From: an uncultured Prevotella sp.
GTDB taxonomy: Bacteria > Bacteroidota > Bacteroidia > Bacteroidales > Bacteroidaceae
Direction of reading: 5' to 3'
Length of the DNA: 55,797 bases
Assembly (NCBI GenBank): GCA_905233245.1
Contig: CAJODK010000021.1
Span: 1 to 55,797, forward strand
Shown: piece by piece, positions 45,401 through 55,572 of the stretch
Layout: each line of letters opens with the position of its first letter
How positions within the stretch are numbered: the stretch's first letter is position 1
Notes under the pieces: model-generated
Databases searched by the model: none
What the model was told of the DNA's origin: nothing
Seen by the model: only the letters and a program-made list of their open reading frames with translations
Program-made: the position numbers and the translations under genes

Positions 45401-48400
45401 TGCGTCTGGAGCAGCTGTGGCTTCAGTTAAATATAAGACAAATACTACATCATTACAAGTACTCCAGTTGACGACAACAGATTGTTACATAGAGTTATCT
45501 GTTGCAGGAGGATTTAAGGAGGGTGATGTCATAACGATAGCTGGCTATTATAATAATTCGAATACTAAGACTACGGGTGCTAAACTTACAAAGTCTGATG
45601 GAACGACCGTATTATTTACAACGGAAAATTTCATAAATGGTAGATCTGTTGATGATGATCCAACGTCTGGTACATATACGCTGACAGAAGATATAAGCGG
45701 CACTCTACGTATATATCGCACAGGTGCTACGAATACCAATATTTCACAGATAACAGTAACTCGTGAGGTTGCTGCGCCTGTATATGTGGAGAAGGCTATA
45801 TATACAACTAACTTCCAAGATTGGACTGATGTCTCAGCATCAACCTCTACGCCATATCCTACTCATGCTGCAAGAACGACATCAAAGGAGGACTTCACAT
45901 TTACCTTGTACAATACACAGGTGGATAACGATAATGCAGAGATGAACGTGGCTCCAGTTCCTTCTGCTGGCGCATTAAAAGCAGAGAAGGGAACTGCTGA
46001 AACAAATGCATATATAACAGTTTCATCGCTGGCAAACATTTCCAAGATAATGTATGTGCATGGTGCTACGGGTGGCAGTAGAGGCTGGGGACTCAAAGTT
46101 AAGGGTACCCAGGAAAACGGGACGGTCGATGCCGACTGGGTAACCGTTTCGAGTGCGTATGCTTATGCAAGTGGCGGAAAATCAAATTCTGGTGATACAA
46201 TTAGGGTTGATATAAATAGAACGGCATGTCAGTTGATGTTCTATAATCTTTCAAGCGGGAATTATGCTTTCCTCAATGACCTCGTAATTTACGGTATTGT
46301 TGAACAGACGGCTTGTGATGAACCTACAGCAGTGAAGGGCGCATGGCAGGAAGCAACAGAGAAGTGGAGATATACTGTAAGCACCACAACCGAAGAGGCT
46401 TATCTACACTACACAATAGATGGTGGAGCAGAGCAGATATACGAAGGTGCTTCTACTACGCTCGACCTTGACCCTGGTGCAAAATTAGTTGTTTGGGCTG
46501 TTGACCCGACAGGCTCCGTAGAGGCTTCTGCAGAGGTATCTGTTACTATAGCAGCAATGCCAACAGCTACTAAGCCAACCATTACAATAGGTGCGCTCAA
46601 CATGGCAGCGGAAACGTATCCTGTTACGATGGCAGCGGGTGCAGGCGAAACTATTCACTATACACTTGACGGCACTGACCCGACAGATGCTTCAACGGCA
46701 TATTCTTCTGCTATAGACGTTGAGCAAGGAACTACAATAAAAGCTGTTGCAGTAAAGACCCACTATGCAAACTCTGATGTTGCAAGCGCAACGACCCTTG
46801 CCTTCACTCACCCAACAGGTAATGAGGCAATCATAAAGGACAATGGCGCTTCTGGTGATAATGTGGGTATATCATATCAGGTTGATGAAACGTATAACGC
46901 AGGTACCTACTCAGGCAATTCGGGTACAGGTATAAAGTATGTCACCAACAGAGCTGTAGGTCCTACAGGTTCTGACAAGGGTTTCCGTATCAAGGTGAAG
47001 GATGGCTTCATTATAAAGAAACTTGTCTTTACCAACTTCTCTTCTAACTATGAATCTACAGAGACATTTACCAATGTTTATGTAGATGGTTCTACTACAG
47101 ACATACGTGAAGAGAACGGTGTGGAATATACGGATGTCGTGCCTCCGTTCTATAATGCTACCTCAGGCGAAAAGTCTATGACATGGACGCTTGACAACCT
47201 CAATGCTAATGACTCTATCGTATTCCACGTGACTCCTGGAGGTAATCAGGTTCGCGCTCTGGTTCAGGTTTACTATGAGGTTGACGATTCCCCTGTATCC
47301 GTGTCAATCAACGGAGGCAGTGCAATAACAGTCAATGACACGAACTTCCCGTCAAACGTTTATGATGATGCTACGGTATATGACGAGGTGCCAACCATAA
47401 AACTGACGACATCAAAGGGCTTCGTATATGACCTTGAATACGAGGGCGCTGACGGCGAAAAGTCTGTATATAGCTATACCATACGCGGCACGACGTATAA
47501 GGTGAAGATGAAGGTGAAGGCTGTTGCCGCTCCTATCATCAAGATTGCCGAGGAGTTTAGTCTTGTGAAGCCTGATGCTAACCACATCACTTCCAATGCT
47601 ACCGTGAACGGTGGCTATAAGGTGACACTGACCGACATTAAGGATGAAGTGGGCGTTAAACCTTATATTATTATAGACAGCGACATAGACAGCGAAAGCG
47701 CCCGCGACTATAAGGCTGTGGCACAGGAGTACGACCCAGACAAGGAGTACTACGCACTGAAGAATGTATATGCTTTCTGTTCATATGTGGATAACGCTAA
47801 GACAGACAGCACCGCAGTGCGCACTCTCGCCTGCCCGGAAAACACCTATAGTAAGACGAAGCCATTCGCAGTGTTCATCTACCAGCAGGGCTACGGTGAC
47901 TCTGGTGACGGACAGGAGCTGGCAGAGAATGCTTCAAGCTATGACGCAACGAAGGATCAGATACACCTCGGACTGGCTGAGCAGTATAATGTGATAGACC
48001 TTAAGTTTGCCTCTGCGCAGTCTTCAGAGTCTATCGTGGATATTATGCCAGGCATTACCAACGCTAAGTTGGTTGTCCTCTCTGAGATGATAGGTGGCTC
48101 TGGTCAGTGGATTGACGCAGAGGGTAACAACACGGGTTCTACCCATCTCGCTATGTCATTCCGTGATGACCTGATAGGCGCTACCAACGTGCTGAACATG
48201 AAGATGTTCTTCTACTCACAGTCAAAGAACAACACCAGCCGCTGGGCATGGGCACAGCCTGCTACGCTCTCTAACAGCGTGGTGAGCATTGAGCCTACCA
48301 ACCCAATGTATAAGGTGTTTGAGAATGTGGCATTCTCTCGCGACGGCTCCGTAGCACTGTGGAGTGGTATCGACGAAGAGAGCACGCTGAACCGCCTGCA

Positions 48401-51400
48401 GCTGGTACATAACTATAACGAGAGTAACGAGAGCCTGCCTGAGTTCATCTCTCTTGCTACGGCTACTGACCCGCTCGACGGCGAGGAGTATGACGCTCTG
48501 CACTTCTTTATGAAGAACGGCTACGCCTACGTGGGCACAGGTCTCTCTATCAATGACTACACTCACTATGACGAGAACCTCAAGGAACTCGTGAGCACCA
48601 TCGGTGAGATGATAAACAAAGGCGAAAGCCTTAGTACAACGATTACCGGCACACCTGCTCCACACATCAGGGACAACGGCGACGGCTCGGCTACCATTAC
48701 CAACAACAATGCTGCCGCTACTACCTACTATATGGCAAGCGATTCAAAGGCTGAGGCTGACGGTTGGTCTGCAAGTGATATTATCACAAACGACAAGACC
48801 ACTGTTGATAACCTTACCGATAAGTTCAACTACGCCAAGGTGCATATCCGTGCGGTGTCTAAGATTGGTGAGCTGGTATCTATAATTGCTGCCGACTCTA
48901 TCGCAGGTACCACACAGCGTTACTTCCACCGCATCAATACCGATGCTGAGGCTGAGGGCGCTGATACCGACTATCCGTTCACGGCAGTGGCTGGTACCAT
49001 CACGATACCTTATAACCAGTCATTCCGCAAGACGGGCTATACCGTAACTTCATGGAAGGATAAGAACACAGGAACGGTATATACTCCTGGTGCAGACTTT
49101 ACAACGACCGCAGAGTCTCAGGACCTCTATCTCGTTGCCGTATGGACAAAGAACGAGAAGAAGATTACCGACGTGAGCACGGACGAGACCGACGCGGAGC
49201 GCACCGTGACATGGAACTTCCTGCAGAGCGAAGGCGCTCCGGCACTCGCACTGGAGGCTGGTTCTACCACGCTGGGCAAGCAGGGCTTCATAGTAGGTCA
49301 GGTGAAGTTCCATGACGGCAAATTCATCGATGTGCCTCTGGACATCGACGTGGACAATACCGTGACGCTGCCTGATACCGGCGCAGAGGAGTATTCTGGT
49401 AAGTTCAACAACAAGCAGAACAGCTATACAGACGCTACAAAGTATATCACAGAGTTTGCTCAGGTGCGTAACGGCACCAAGTTTACCTTCCCTGCCGTGT
49501 ATGGCATGACGGTGAACTATAAGCAGGCTACCTTCGAGAAGTATGAGCAGGATCCTACGACTAAGGCTCTGCTTCCAACTGTTCACGAGAAGTCTGTGAC
49601 ATACGTTTCTCAGTCACAACTGACTGACGGCACGCTGACCAACCCTGGTCTGGTGCTTGCCGACGGTAAGGCAACCAACGGCAGCGGAACGGCTACGGTT
49701 AGTGAATACGGAGCTGCCAACCTCGCTAATGGTGGTAACTTCAGCTATGCAGGTGTTGACACCCTCGCTACACTGACCTCTAACGAGAGTGCTTACTACA
49801 TAACACCAGAAACTCCAAACACCACGACATTTACCGAAGGCGCACTGAACTACGGCACGGCATTCATGCACAGCCTGTCAGTGACCTATCCTAAGCTCTA
49901 TGACTTCACTAAGGTGGTTAACTTCCCTGCTAACCACGTCTATATCCTGCCTAACTACGAGAAAATGTCAGAAGACTCTATCATGAACAGGGCAGCGGCA
50001 GTGACATACAGCCAGACATACAAGAACTGCAACGGACGCTATGCGGATGGTGCAATCGTTGACATCAACGTGGTGCCTGGCTATGGCTTCTACTTCGAGG
50101 AAAACTCAGCAGACGTAACGACAAGTGGTTTGACGGACGGCACTATGACCGTGGAGACGAAGAGAGCCCACGGCTCGTTCACCGTGAATGGCGCTCCTGT
50201 GCTGACCATCAACCTGCGTCAGAACACTGTGAAGAAGTACAGCGTGACATGGACACCGCTCGACAAGGGTACAGTACGCGTGACATCTGGCACCGGTAAG
50301 GACGAGGCAGATGAATATACGGCATTCCCAGTTGACTCTGTCATCACCATTACTCCTACTCCAAAGGTGGGCTACCGCTTTGTTAAGTGGCAGAACGCTG
50401 AGGGTACTGAGTACGTTTCGGAAAATGCAGGAGACGGTAAGGCACTCTTCCCAACGGGCGTGACGCTGACAAACGCAGAGACGGGAGTGCTCAGCGTGAC
50501 AGTCAATGAAACCAATGCGGCTGCAAAATATGTTGCAGTGTTCGAGGCTGGTAAGATAGGTACTACGTACTATGAGGTGCCTGTCGCTGGCTTGATACAG
50601 TCTGACAACTCATACAGGACGTTTACCGAGATATGGCCGGACGAGATAGAAACGAGGACAGCAGCCGACACTACGGCTCTCTTCAACTACTATCACTTCC
50701 CGAAGAGCTACACCACCTCGGCTCTCTACATACCTACCAACTACACTCTCTACAAATCAGGCTACACTATTAGCCACTGGGCATATATAGAGGATTTCAC
50801 TCCTGAAACGCCTGCTTATGACCCAGAGGAGGTAGAGGAATACATGATAGGCGACTACCATTACTTCGGCGATGAGGATGATAAACGTCACATCATTCCT
50901 ATCTTTAAGGAGAATGCGGAGAACTTCGACTATCGTACAACAACGGCAGACATCACGTGGGACTTCCGCACGGCATACTTTGCACAGCATCTGAATTTCA
51001 CAACTCCAACGGAGTTCGACTATGCTACACATACCACCATCAACGGCGATGTGGTAATAGACGTGCCTCTGCACATCAACGGTAAGGTGAACAACACCTC
51101 TCTGGATGAGTGGTGTCACTTCGACGAGGGTACGGTAATCAAAGTGCCTTCAGGACAGGGTGCTAAGTTTACACTCGCTGCATACTACAAGCTCACCGAC
51201 ACCACAATAGACGGAGTGGTGCCAAGGGAATATACCCAGGGCATGGAGAACAGCGTACCGGTATATTACTACACCTACACCACGCAGAACCCTGCTACGT
51301 CAATAAACATCGTGATAGGTAGCGACCACACCTACTACAAGAGCATCAGGGCACAGTTGCCTGCTGCCGACAGAGTGACGCTGACCACCACGGCGAATAA

Positions 51401-54400
51401 CGGCGCATGGGGAAGCATCCACATGGAGAAGGTTAACACCACACAAGATAAGATAGACAACGATGCGGTAGAATCTGACGTGGATTATCTCAAGACACCA
51501 GTCAATGCAACTGACACCACCTACACACTGAGGTTGGGCTCTTACGTTAAGGTGAAGGCTACACGTAACCGCCTCTACGAACTGAAAGCATTCGTGGTGG
51601 ATGGTGATAGCATCACTATCGATAACGTAGGCAGCAGGACTGGCTTCAGCATGGAAGCACCAGAAGGAACGGATCGCGACTACACGCTGACATTCCGCCT
51701 GTATTCTTACGCTACAACGGTGGAGGCTGTATATGGCGAACGTGAGAGCTACCAGATAACATTCTCTACTGGCGGACAGGCTACGGGCGAAGCCCCTGGC
51801 GTGAGGGTAGTGGAGCGTGGCGAGACATTCTCTATGCCAGCTAACAACCAGACTCTTTACCTTGAGGGCTACACGCTGAAATACTGGACAGACGAGAGCG
51901 GCATAATAGCCGTTGACGAAAGCGGTGTTTCTACCGGCAAGAACAAGTATGAGTGGGGCAAGGACTATACTCCTTCTAAAGACCTGTTCCTCAACCCGGT
52001 ATTTGAGATAAATGAGTTCACGCTCTTCGACATCGAGGGCACACCGACGGTGGAGTGGCCGCTCACTACGGGCGATGATGCTACCTACGGCGGTGGTCCG
52101 TTGCTGAAGTATCAGAAGAGCTCAGGCGTGTACGTGTCACAGCTGAAGCAGACCACAGGACAGTTTAAGGACCTCTTCATTGACCTGCCACTGCTGATAG
52201 ACTGTACGGCATCTACGGCAAAGGTGGACAACAGCGCGTCAACGATACGCTGCCAGATAAACACCGACTCTAAGATATCTGTGCCTACCAACAGCAATAC
52301 AAAGATTTCACTGTATGCTGTCAACGGCGAGCTTAACGGACAGACATCAATAGCAGGCTCTAAGAGCTATTCTGCAACAATAGAGACAGGCACCACGCGC
52401 GACTACTTCGCTACGGTAAGCTACACGGGCGATGCCTCTACGCAGGATATAGTATTCGGTGGCGATGCAGGCTACTTCAAGATGATAAGAGCACAGTATG
52501 GCAAGGTTGACAACAGCGGACTGCCGGCACTTGACTATGTTACCGTCAACAACATAGCTCTGGGCGCTTACGGCACGTCACTTGAGGCTTACACCATTGA
52601 CAACCTCGTTGCCGATAAGAGCATTAAGATACCTGTGGAACTGAACGTCAATGCACTCACCATGCCAAAGGTGAAGGCTGAGGCTGACCAGAGCGATGCT
52701 ATCGTGACAGTGAACCAGGCTACTACTGCCGATACTACGGCAACCATCATAGTGAAGACCTCTACGGGCGCTCCTGTAGGTATCTACAAGATTGTCTTCG
52801 CACCTAAATATGAAACGATGGATGACCCAGTATGGCAGAAGGTGGAGATGAACAACCTGCTCGTTTGGGGTCGTGACGTGAAGGGTGAAAAGGCTGACTA
52901 CATAAAAGATACAGACACCAAGATGAGCGTCAACGGCGCTGTAAGCATCACCTTCAACCACGAGATGATGGCTACTGACACCATCAACACCAGCATAGGC
53001 AAGGTGGTGGCAAGCGGAGGCAAGACGCTGACGTTCCGCTACTGGGACCTTGTAACTGACAGGGATTATACGTTTACCATACCAAGCGGTACGCTGACAG
53101 ACGTATATGGCGGCAGCTTCGATGAGGAGATAAGCTTCACGTTCCATACGGCGACAACGACGCAGGCCATCAAGAAGAACAAGGTCAACTTCGTGGTAAC
53201 ACACAAGCAGACGCACACCTTCAACTCTTCTAACCCAGAACAGAACTACACCTCTACGGCGAAGAGACAGGTGGCAAGCGACGAGCTCATTGCCAACCTT
53301 CAGGCTGACGGCATAGCCTACGGTACCATAGACGAGGGTATAGCCCTTGCCAACGCTTACACGGGCACAGACCGTTACTACATCTTCGTGCCTGACGGAG
53401 AGTATCAGCTGAAGGGTAATGCTCCGACGGATGCGGTAAGTGCGCTGACTGCTGACAACAGTGGCGTGGAGCGCGACTTCATGGGTAAGAAGATATACAA
53501 CGGCTTGACAGAGATTACGCACGATAATATATCTATTACCGGACAGAGCGAGACGGGCACCAAGCTCTTCAACAAGCCAGAGGTAGAAGGAATATCATAC
53601 ACCTCTACATTCTATGTGAAGGGTGCGAGCGGCTTCTATGTTCAGGACATGACGCTGACCAACAAGTTCGACTATCGCGCCAGCGTGCTTGGAGGAGCAT
53701 CAAAGGCTGTGGCTGTAGTGCTGCGTGACCGTGGCAACAAGACCATCATGAAGAACGTGACGATGGACAGCTGGCAGGATACCTACTACAGCAACCTCTC
53801 CAACGCTAACAACGACTCGCGCGGCTACTACGAGAACTGTACCATCATGGGTTACGTTGACTTCATCTGCGGTGATGGCGACCATTGGTTCAAGAACTGT
53901 AACCTCATGCTGCGTAACGGCAAGGCAGGCAATGCTGCCAATATGTTGGCACCTCGTACCAACAGCGTGCAGAAGTGGGGATATGTGTTTGACAACTGTC
54001 AGGTAACAACAGAGGACGACGTGACATATACCACGTGTAACAACAAGTTCACACTGGCGCGTCCATGGGGTTCAGGTGACTACAGTCCTGCAGCTTCATT
54101 CCTCTATACCACGTTCAACGTGCTGCCAAGTGCTGACGGTTACAAGAACATGACAGCAGGACAGGTGCTCCGCTTCCATGAGTATGGCTCTAAGGACGCT
54201 AACGGCACGCTGCTCGACCTCTCTACACGTTCACTGCGTGCTGCTTCACCGGCTGCCGGCTCTTACTCAGCCGTAATGACTCCTGCTGAGGCTGCGGAAT
54301 ATACCATACACAATGCCCTGGGCGGAACGGACGGCTATGACCCAACGCTCTATACCAAGCAGATAAGTATGGCAGACGCTAACCTCACCACACTGGACCG

Positions 54401-55316
54401 CTCACTCACATGGACGGCACAGGACGAGGCTCTCTGCTACTTCATCTTCCGCAAGAACGACAGTGGCGAGTATGAGCTCTATGCTATCACCGAAAAGGAC
54501 AGCTACGAGTTGGACGATACCCAGATTGGCAAGACCTTCATGGTACGTGCTGCCAACCAGCGTGGCGGTCTGGGCGAACCTTCTAATGACCTCGTATATA
54601 ACGTGCATGAATCTTATCAGCTGACGCTCGTAGAGAGCCAGAAGGCTGTTGCAGGCAATGATCCTAAGGAGTGGAGTTGGTCAACTATCTACCTTGACTA
54701 CAACGCTAAGGCTCCAACAACGGATGACGAAACAGGAAAGAATCAGGTTTACGTGTATGCTGTTGTTGACGTGACATCTACGCAAATGGCTCTGAAGCGT
54801 GTTGATATACTGGAGGCTAACCAGGGCTACATCGTAAAGGGTGACGTAGGCACCTACACCTTTGCTTATACCGACAGCGAGGGCGAATACTACGATGGTA
54901 ATAAGAGAGTAGATGGTTCTCTTGCTGCATCCCTTGACCGCATGAGTATCCTTGACGGTACGGTGGAAACCATAGACCGCGCAGGCATGAATGTATATAC
55001 CTTGTACTATAAGGCTAACTATGGTCTGGGCTTCTACAACTACACCGGCACCTACCTCAATGCTTACAAGGCATACCTCAGCGGCAGCCTCGTATCAGAG
55101 GATGGCGATGCAGACGGCTGGCCATTTGCGAGCGGCAGCAATAGCACTGGATTCATCTTCCTCGATGACCTTGTGCCTACAGACATCAATAAGGTACGTA
55201 GCACTGCCGATGACGACTCCGAACGTATCTACACTGTCTATGGACAGAAAGTGAAGCGCTCAGAGATGATTAAGGGCAGAGTTTATATCGTAAATGGTAT
55301 GAAAATTGCATATTAA
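42480..55316 (+). CDS. Giant secreted pectate lyase-pectin methylesterase
   Basis: 4278 residues with a signal peptide (VALIALTMMVGAQSACA). The PL1 pectate lyase, about 100-440, has VWVDHCEF (299-306), DGNFDI, TSWCHF and the catalytic-Arg motif RMPMAR (374-379). Then come Ig-like TYQWY/SYQWY domains, two tandem NNSG-type beta modules (about 691-840 and 951-1097), a chitobiase-like HYTLDGTDP module near 1390, Listeria-Bacteroides-type repeats, three similar WNFL/WDFR/WPL-type modules (about 2228, 2820 and 3181) and a Big-like domain near 3451-3561. The CE8 pectin methylesterase, about 3561-3907, has SWQDTYY (Asp3767), GYVDFICG (Asp3794) and LARPWG (Arg3861, Trp3863). The C-terminus VYGQKV, KGRVYIVNGMKI is like a Prevotella-type T9SS sorting end. 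It would de-esterify and cut pectin at the cell surface. Confidence 0.9.
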   Translation: MMTDLNKVVKVALIALTMMVGAQSACADEVTVANVVDATKAPFGFVTRSSRTDASEVYNITGGGAYTVEDIKAMIETGGISGGGSATVDGKKIIVLTSTGSDMRSTVLDAITANDIIVFDGTNGDFLINEQITLDGLSNKTIIGINGARLCTTWHLTDIIKSWLNAVDTSGGSGVSNAATSSGTGGSFYLKDVEGNDSLLITIDEEGEWLTRKTLADKGSELYQKWLADKADSIAHEREIPAIPENAYFLRTEYYKKSGIFYIQGCKNIIIRNISFQGPGSVDVGGVDLVSVINGTNHVWVDHCEFIDGQDGNFDITNESDYITTSWCHFRYTDYSYVHQNTNLVGSSDTKTTDRGKLNITFAYNEWGENCRSRMPMARFGKIHLLNNWYNCANNTENAINPRLESEFLIQGNYFSTGVLKTYKMANATGVTVGENTFEDPSTSTKPTVSGSTVTVPYESVAISSAKVPDMIDLLVGPKLDLVPTFTENPDNSDDPENPLYTLEETTTRAAKGLTFSVWATNTMTYQWYKATTADLSDAAEIDGATRNSYTFKSGEEGTTYLYCVATGLGGTKSSNTIKVVIEGTGAPIFVTPLLKSYKKYTYESPKGVPMTLTVEAGDKPSYQWYHYSTANLEAAAIDGATGKSYTYTTPTGDAADVRDFFYCVATNTVEGKEFTTVSDTACVKYVAMIKPINFVADTNVPDDTDMSGITETGVTHDTTKKVNGEDRYPLIFGSNYDKGVYVTLAPEGGFKIGDVLTIAGYINNSGAAKYSQIRVFTYDGEKDTYTTLKLTENVINSHASFAPSVEPNEESYTFTSDIESVRLGRQGDTGLNVSKIVVTRGDPEEPNQPYIKTDINETYETTERTAVDIAMVADDADSYAWYTVSSADDYETGKTVITGETSSTCSFKKDDAGTYYVYGVAISGTGEVHKMDTTRIATVTVAEGAPVTIDNIINFIADTNEPDEEDLKGITLSASGAAVASVKYKTNTTSLQVLQLTTTDCYIELSVAGGFKEGDVITIAGYYNNSNTKTTGAKLTKSDGTTVLFTTENFINGRSVDDDPTSGTYTLTEDISGTLRIYRTGATNTNISQITVTREVAAPVYVEKAIYTTNFQDWTDVSASTSTPYPTHAARTTSKEDFTFTLYNTQVDNDNAEMNVAPVPSAGALKAEKGTAETNAYITVSSLANISKIMYVHGATGGSRGWGLKVKGTQENGTVDADWVTVSSAYAYASGGKSNSGDTIRVDINRTACQLMFYNLSSGNYAFLNDLVIYGIVEQTACDEPTAVKGAWQEATEKWRYTVSTTTEEAYLHYTIDGGAEQIYEGASTTLDLDPGAKLVVWAVDPTGSVEASAEVSVTIAAMPTATKPTITIGALNMAAETYPVTMAAGAGETIHYTLDGTDPTDASTAYSSAIDVEQGTTIKAVAVKTHYANSDVASATTLAFTHPTGNEAIIKDNGASGDNVGISYQVDETYNAGTYSGNSGTGIKYVTNRAVGPTGSDKGFRIKVKDGFIIKKLVFTNFSSNYESTETFTNVYVDGSTTDIREENGVEYTDVVPPFYNATSGEKSMTWTLDNLNANDSIVFHVTPGGNQVRALVQVYYEVDDSPVSVSINGGSAITVNDTNFPSNVYDDATVYDEVPTIKLTTSKGFVYDLEYEGADGEKSVYSYTIRGTTYKVKMKVKAVAAPIIKIAEEFSLVKPDANHITSNATVNGGYKVTLTDIKDEVGVKPYIIIDSDIDSESARDYKAVAQEYDPDKEYYALKNVYAFCSYVDNAKTDSTAVRTLACPENTYSKTKPFAVFIYQQGYGDSGDGQELAENASSYDATKDQIHLGLAEQYNVIDLKFASAQSSESIVDIMPGITNAKLVVLSEMIGGSGQWIDAEGNNTGSTHLAMSFRDDLIGATNVLNMKMFFYSQSKNNTSRWAWAQPATLSNSVVSIEPTNPMYKVFENVAFSRDGSVALWSGIDEESTLNRLQLVHNYNESNESLPEFISLATATDPLDGEEYDALHFFMKNGYAYVGTGLSINDYTHYDENLKELVSTIGEMINKGESLSTTITGTPAPHIRDNGDGSATITNNNAAATTYYMASDSKAEADGWSASDIITNDKTTVDNLTDKFNYAKVHIRAVSKIGELVSIIAADSIAGTTQRYFHRINTDAEAEGADTDYPFTAVAGTITIPYNQSFRKTGYTVTSWKDKNTGTVYTPGADFTTTAESQDLYLVAVWTKNEKKITDVSTDETDAERTVTWNFLQSEGAPALALEAGSTTLGKQGFIVGQVKFHDGKFIDVPLDIDVDNTVTLPDTGAEEYSGKFNNKQNSYTDATKYITEFAQVRNGTKFTFPAVYGMTVNYKQATFEKYEQDPTTKALLPTVHEKSVTYVSQSQLTDGTLTNPGLVLADGKATNGSGTATVSEYGAANLANGGNFSYAGVDTLATLTSNESAYYITPETPNTTTFTEGALNYGTAFMHSLSVTYPKLYDFTKVVNFPANHVYILPNYEKMSEDSIMNRAAAVTYSQTYKNCNGRYADGAIVDINVVPGYGFYFEENSADVTTSGLTDGTMTVETKRAHGSFTVNGAPVLTINLRQNTVKKYSVTWTPLDKGTVRVTSGTGKDEADEYTAFPVDSVITITPTPKVGYRFVKWQNAEGTEYVSENAGDGKALFPTGVTLTNAETGVLSVTVNETNAAAKYVAVFEAGKIGTTYYEVPVAGLIQSDNSYRTFTEIWPDEIETRTAADTTALFNYYHFPKSYTTSALYIPTNYTLYKSGYTISHWAYIEDFTPETPAYDPEEVEEYMIGDYHYFGDEDDKRHIIPIFKENAENFDYRTTTADITWDFRTAYFAQHLNFTTPTEFDYATHTTINGDVVIDVPLHINGKVNNTSLDEWCHFDEGTVIKVPSGQGAKFTLAAYYKLTDTTIDGVVPREYTQGMENSVPVYYYTYTTQNPATSINIVIGSDHTYYKSIRAQLPAADRVTLTTTANNGAWGSIHMEKVNTTQDKIDNDAVESDVDYLKTPVNATDTTYTLRLGSYVKVKATRNRLYELKAFVVDGDSITIDNVGSRTGFSMEAPEGTDRDYTLTFRLYSYATTVEAVYGERESYQITFSTGGQATGEAPGVRVVERGETFSMPANNQTLYLEGYTLKYWTDESGIIAVDESGVSTGKNKYEWGKDYTPSKDLFLNPVFEINEFTLFDIEGTPTVEWPLTTGDDATYGGGPLLKYQKSSGVYVSQLKQTTGQFKDLFIDLPLLIDCTASTAKVDNSASTIRCQINTDSKISVPTNSNTKISLYAVNGELNGQTSIAGSKSYSATIETGTTRDYFATVSYTGDASTQDIVFGGDAGYFKMIRAQYGKVDNSGLPALDYVTVNNIALGAYGTSLEAYTIDNLVADKSIKIPVELNVNALTMPKVKAEADQSDAIVTVNQATTADTTATIIVKTSTGAPVGIYKIVFAPKYETMDDPVWQKVEMNNLLVWGRDVKGEKADYIKDTDTKMSVNGAVSITFNHEMMATDTINTSIGKVVASGGKTLTFRYWDLVTDRDYTFTIPSGTLTDVYGGSFDEEISFTFHTATTTQAIKKNKVNFVVTHKQTHTFNSSNPEQNYTSTAKRQVASDELIANLQADGIAYGTIDEGIALANAYTGTDRYYIFVPDGEYQLKGNAPTDAVSALTADNSGVERDFMGKKIYNGLTEITHDNISITGQSETGTKLFNKPEVEGISYTSTFYVKGASGFYVQDMTLTNKFDYRASVLGGASKAVAVVLRDRGNKTIMKNVTMDSWQDTYYSNLSNANNDSRGYYENCTIMGYVDFICGDGDHWFKNCNLMLRNGKAGNAANMLAPRTNSVQKWGYVFDNCQVTTEDDVTYTTCNNKFTLARPWGSGDYSPAASFLYTTFNVLPSADGYKNMTAGQVLRFHEYGSKDANGTLLDLSTRSLRAASPAAGSYSAVMTPAEAAEYTIHNALGGTDGYDPTLYTKQISMADANLTTLDRSLTWTAQDEALCYFIFRKNDSGEYELYAITEKDSYELDDTQIGKTFMVRAANQRGGLGEPSNDLVYNVHESYQLTLVESQKAVAGNDPKEWSWSTIYLDYNAKAPTTDDETGKNQVYVYAVVDVTSTQMALKRVDILEANQGYIVKGDVGTYTFAYTDSEGEYYDGNKRVDGSLAASLDRMSILDGTVETIDRAGMNVYTLYYKANYGLGFYNYTGTYLNAYKAYLSGSLVSEDGDADGWPFASGSNSTGFIFLDDLVPTDINKVRSTADDDSERIYTVYGQKVKRSEMIKGRVYIVNGMKIAY

Positions 55317-55341
55317 TAAGTAAACTAACAATTAAATATAG

Positions 55342-55572
55342 ATGGTAAAGGACTTTAAAACAGTTAGGAAAGTTTACATTTCTCCCCGAGTAGAGTTCGA
55401 GGAACTCGAGGAGAATGAACTGGACATGCTGCTTGCAGGATCGGATAATACCGGTGAAGTAGATGGCATGGGAAATGGTGGCGGTGACCCGAATCCTGTT
55501 GAGCCAGATGCGTTCGATTTTGACTTTAGTGATGATTTTGTAATCAATGACAATACAGAAAATGAGTTGTAA
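55342..55572 (+). CDS. Small acidic protein of unknown function
   Basis: A 76-residue product: a short N-terminal part (VYISPRVEFEELEENELDMLLAGS) followed by an acidic, glycine- and proline-rich tail with FDFDFSDDF. The YISP-x-VE beginning is common in small uncharacterised Bacteroidales proteins, which I cannot assign. There is no signal peptide I can defend. It lies 25 bases after the giant pectinase gene, and its TAA is followed at once by the ATG of the next secreted protein, so it is part of the same operon. A RiPP-like precursor cannot be excluded, but no modification enzyme is seen. Confidence 0.65.
   Translation: MVKDFKTVRKVYISPRVEFEELEENELDMLLAGSDNTGEVDGMGNGGGDPNPVEPDAFDFDFSDDFVINDNTENEL

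Noticed and set aside
52578..53522. 314-codon antisense frame in the pectinase gene
   Set aside because: It lies opposite conserved coding sequence of the giant and has no recognisable motif; an antisense shadow.
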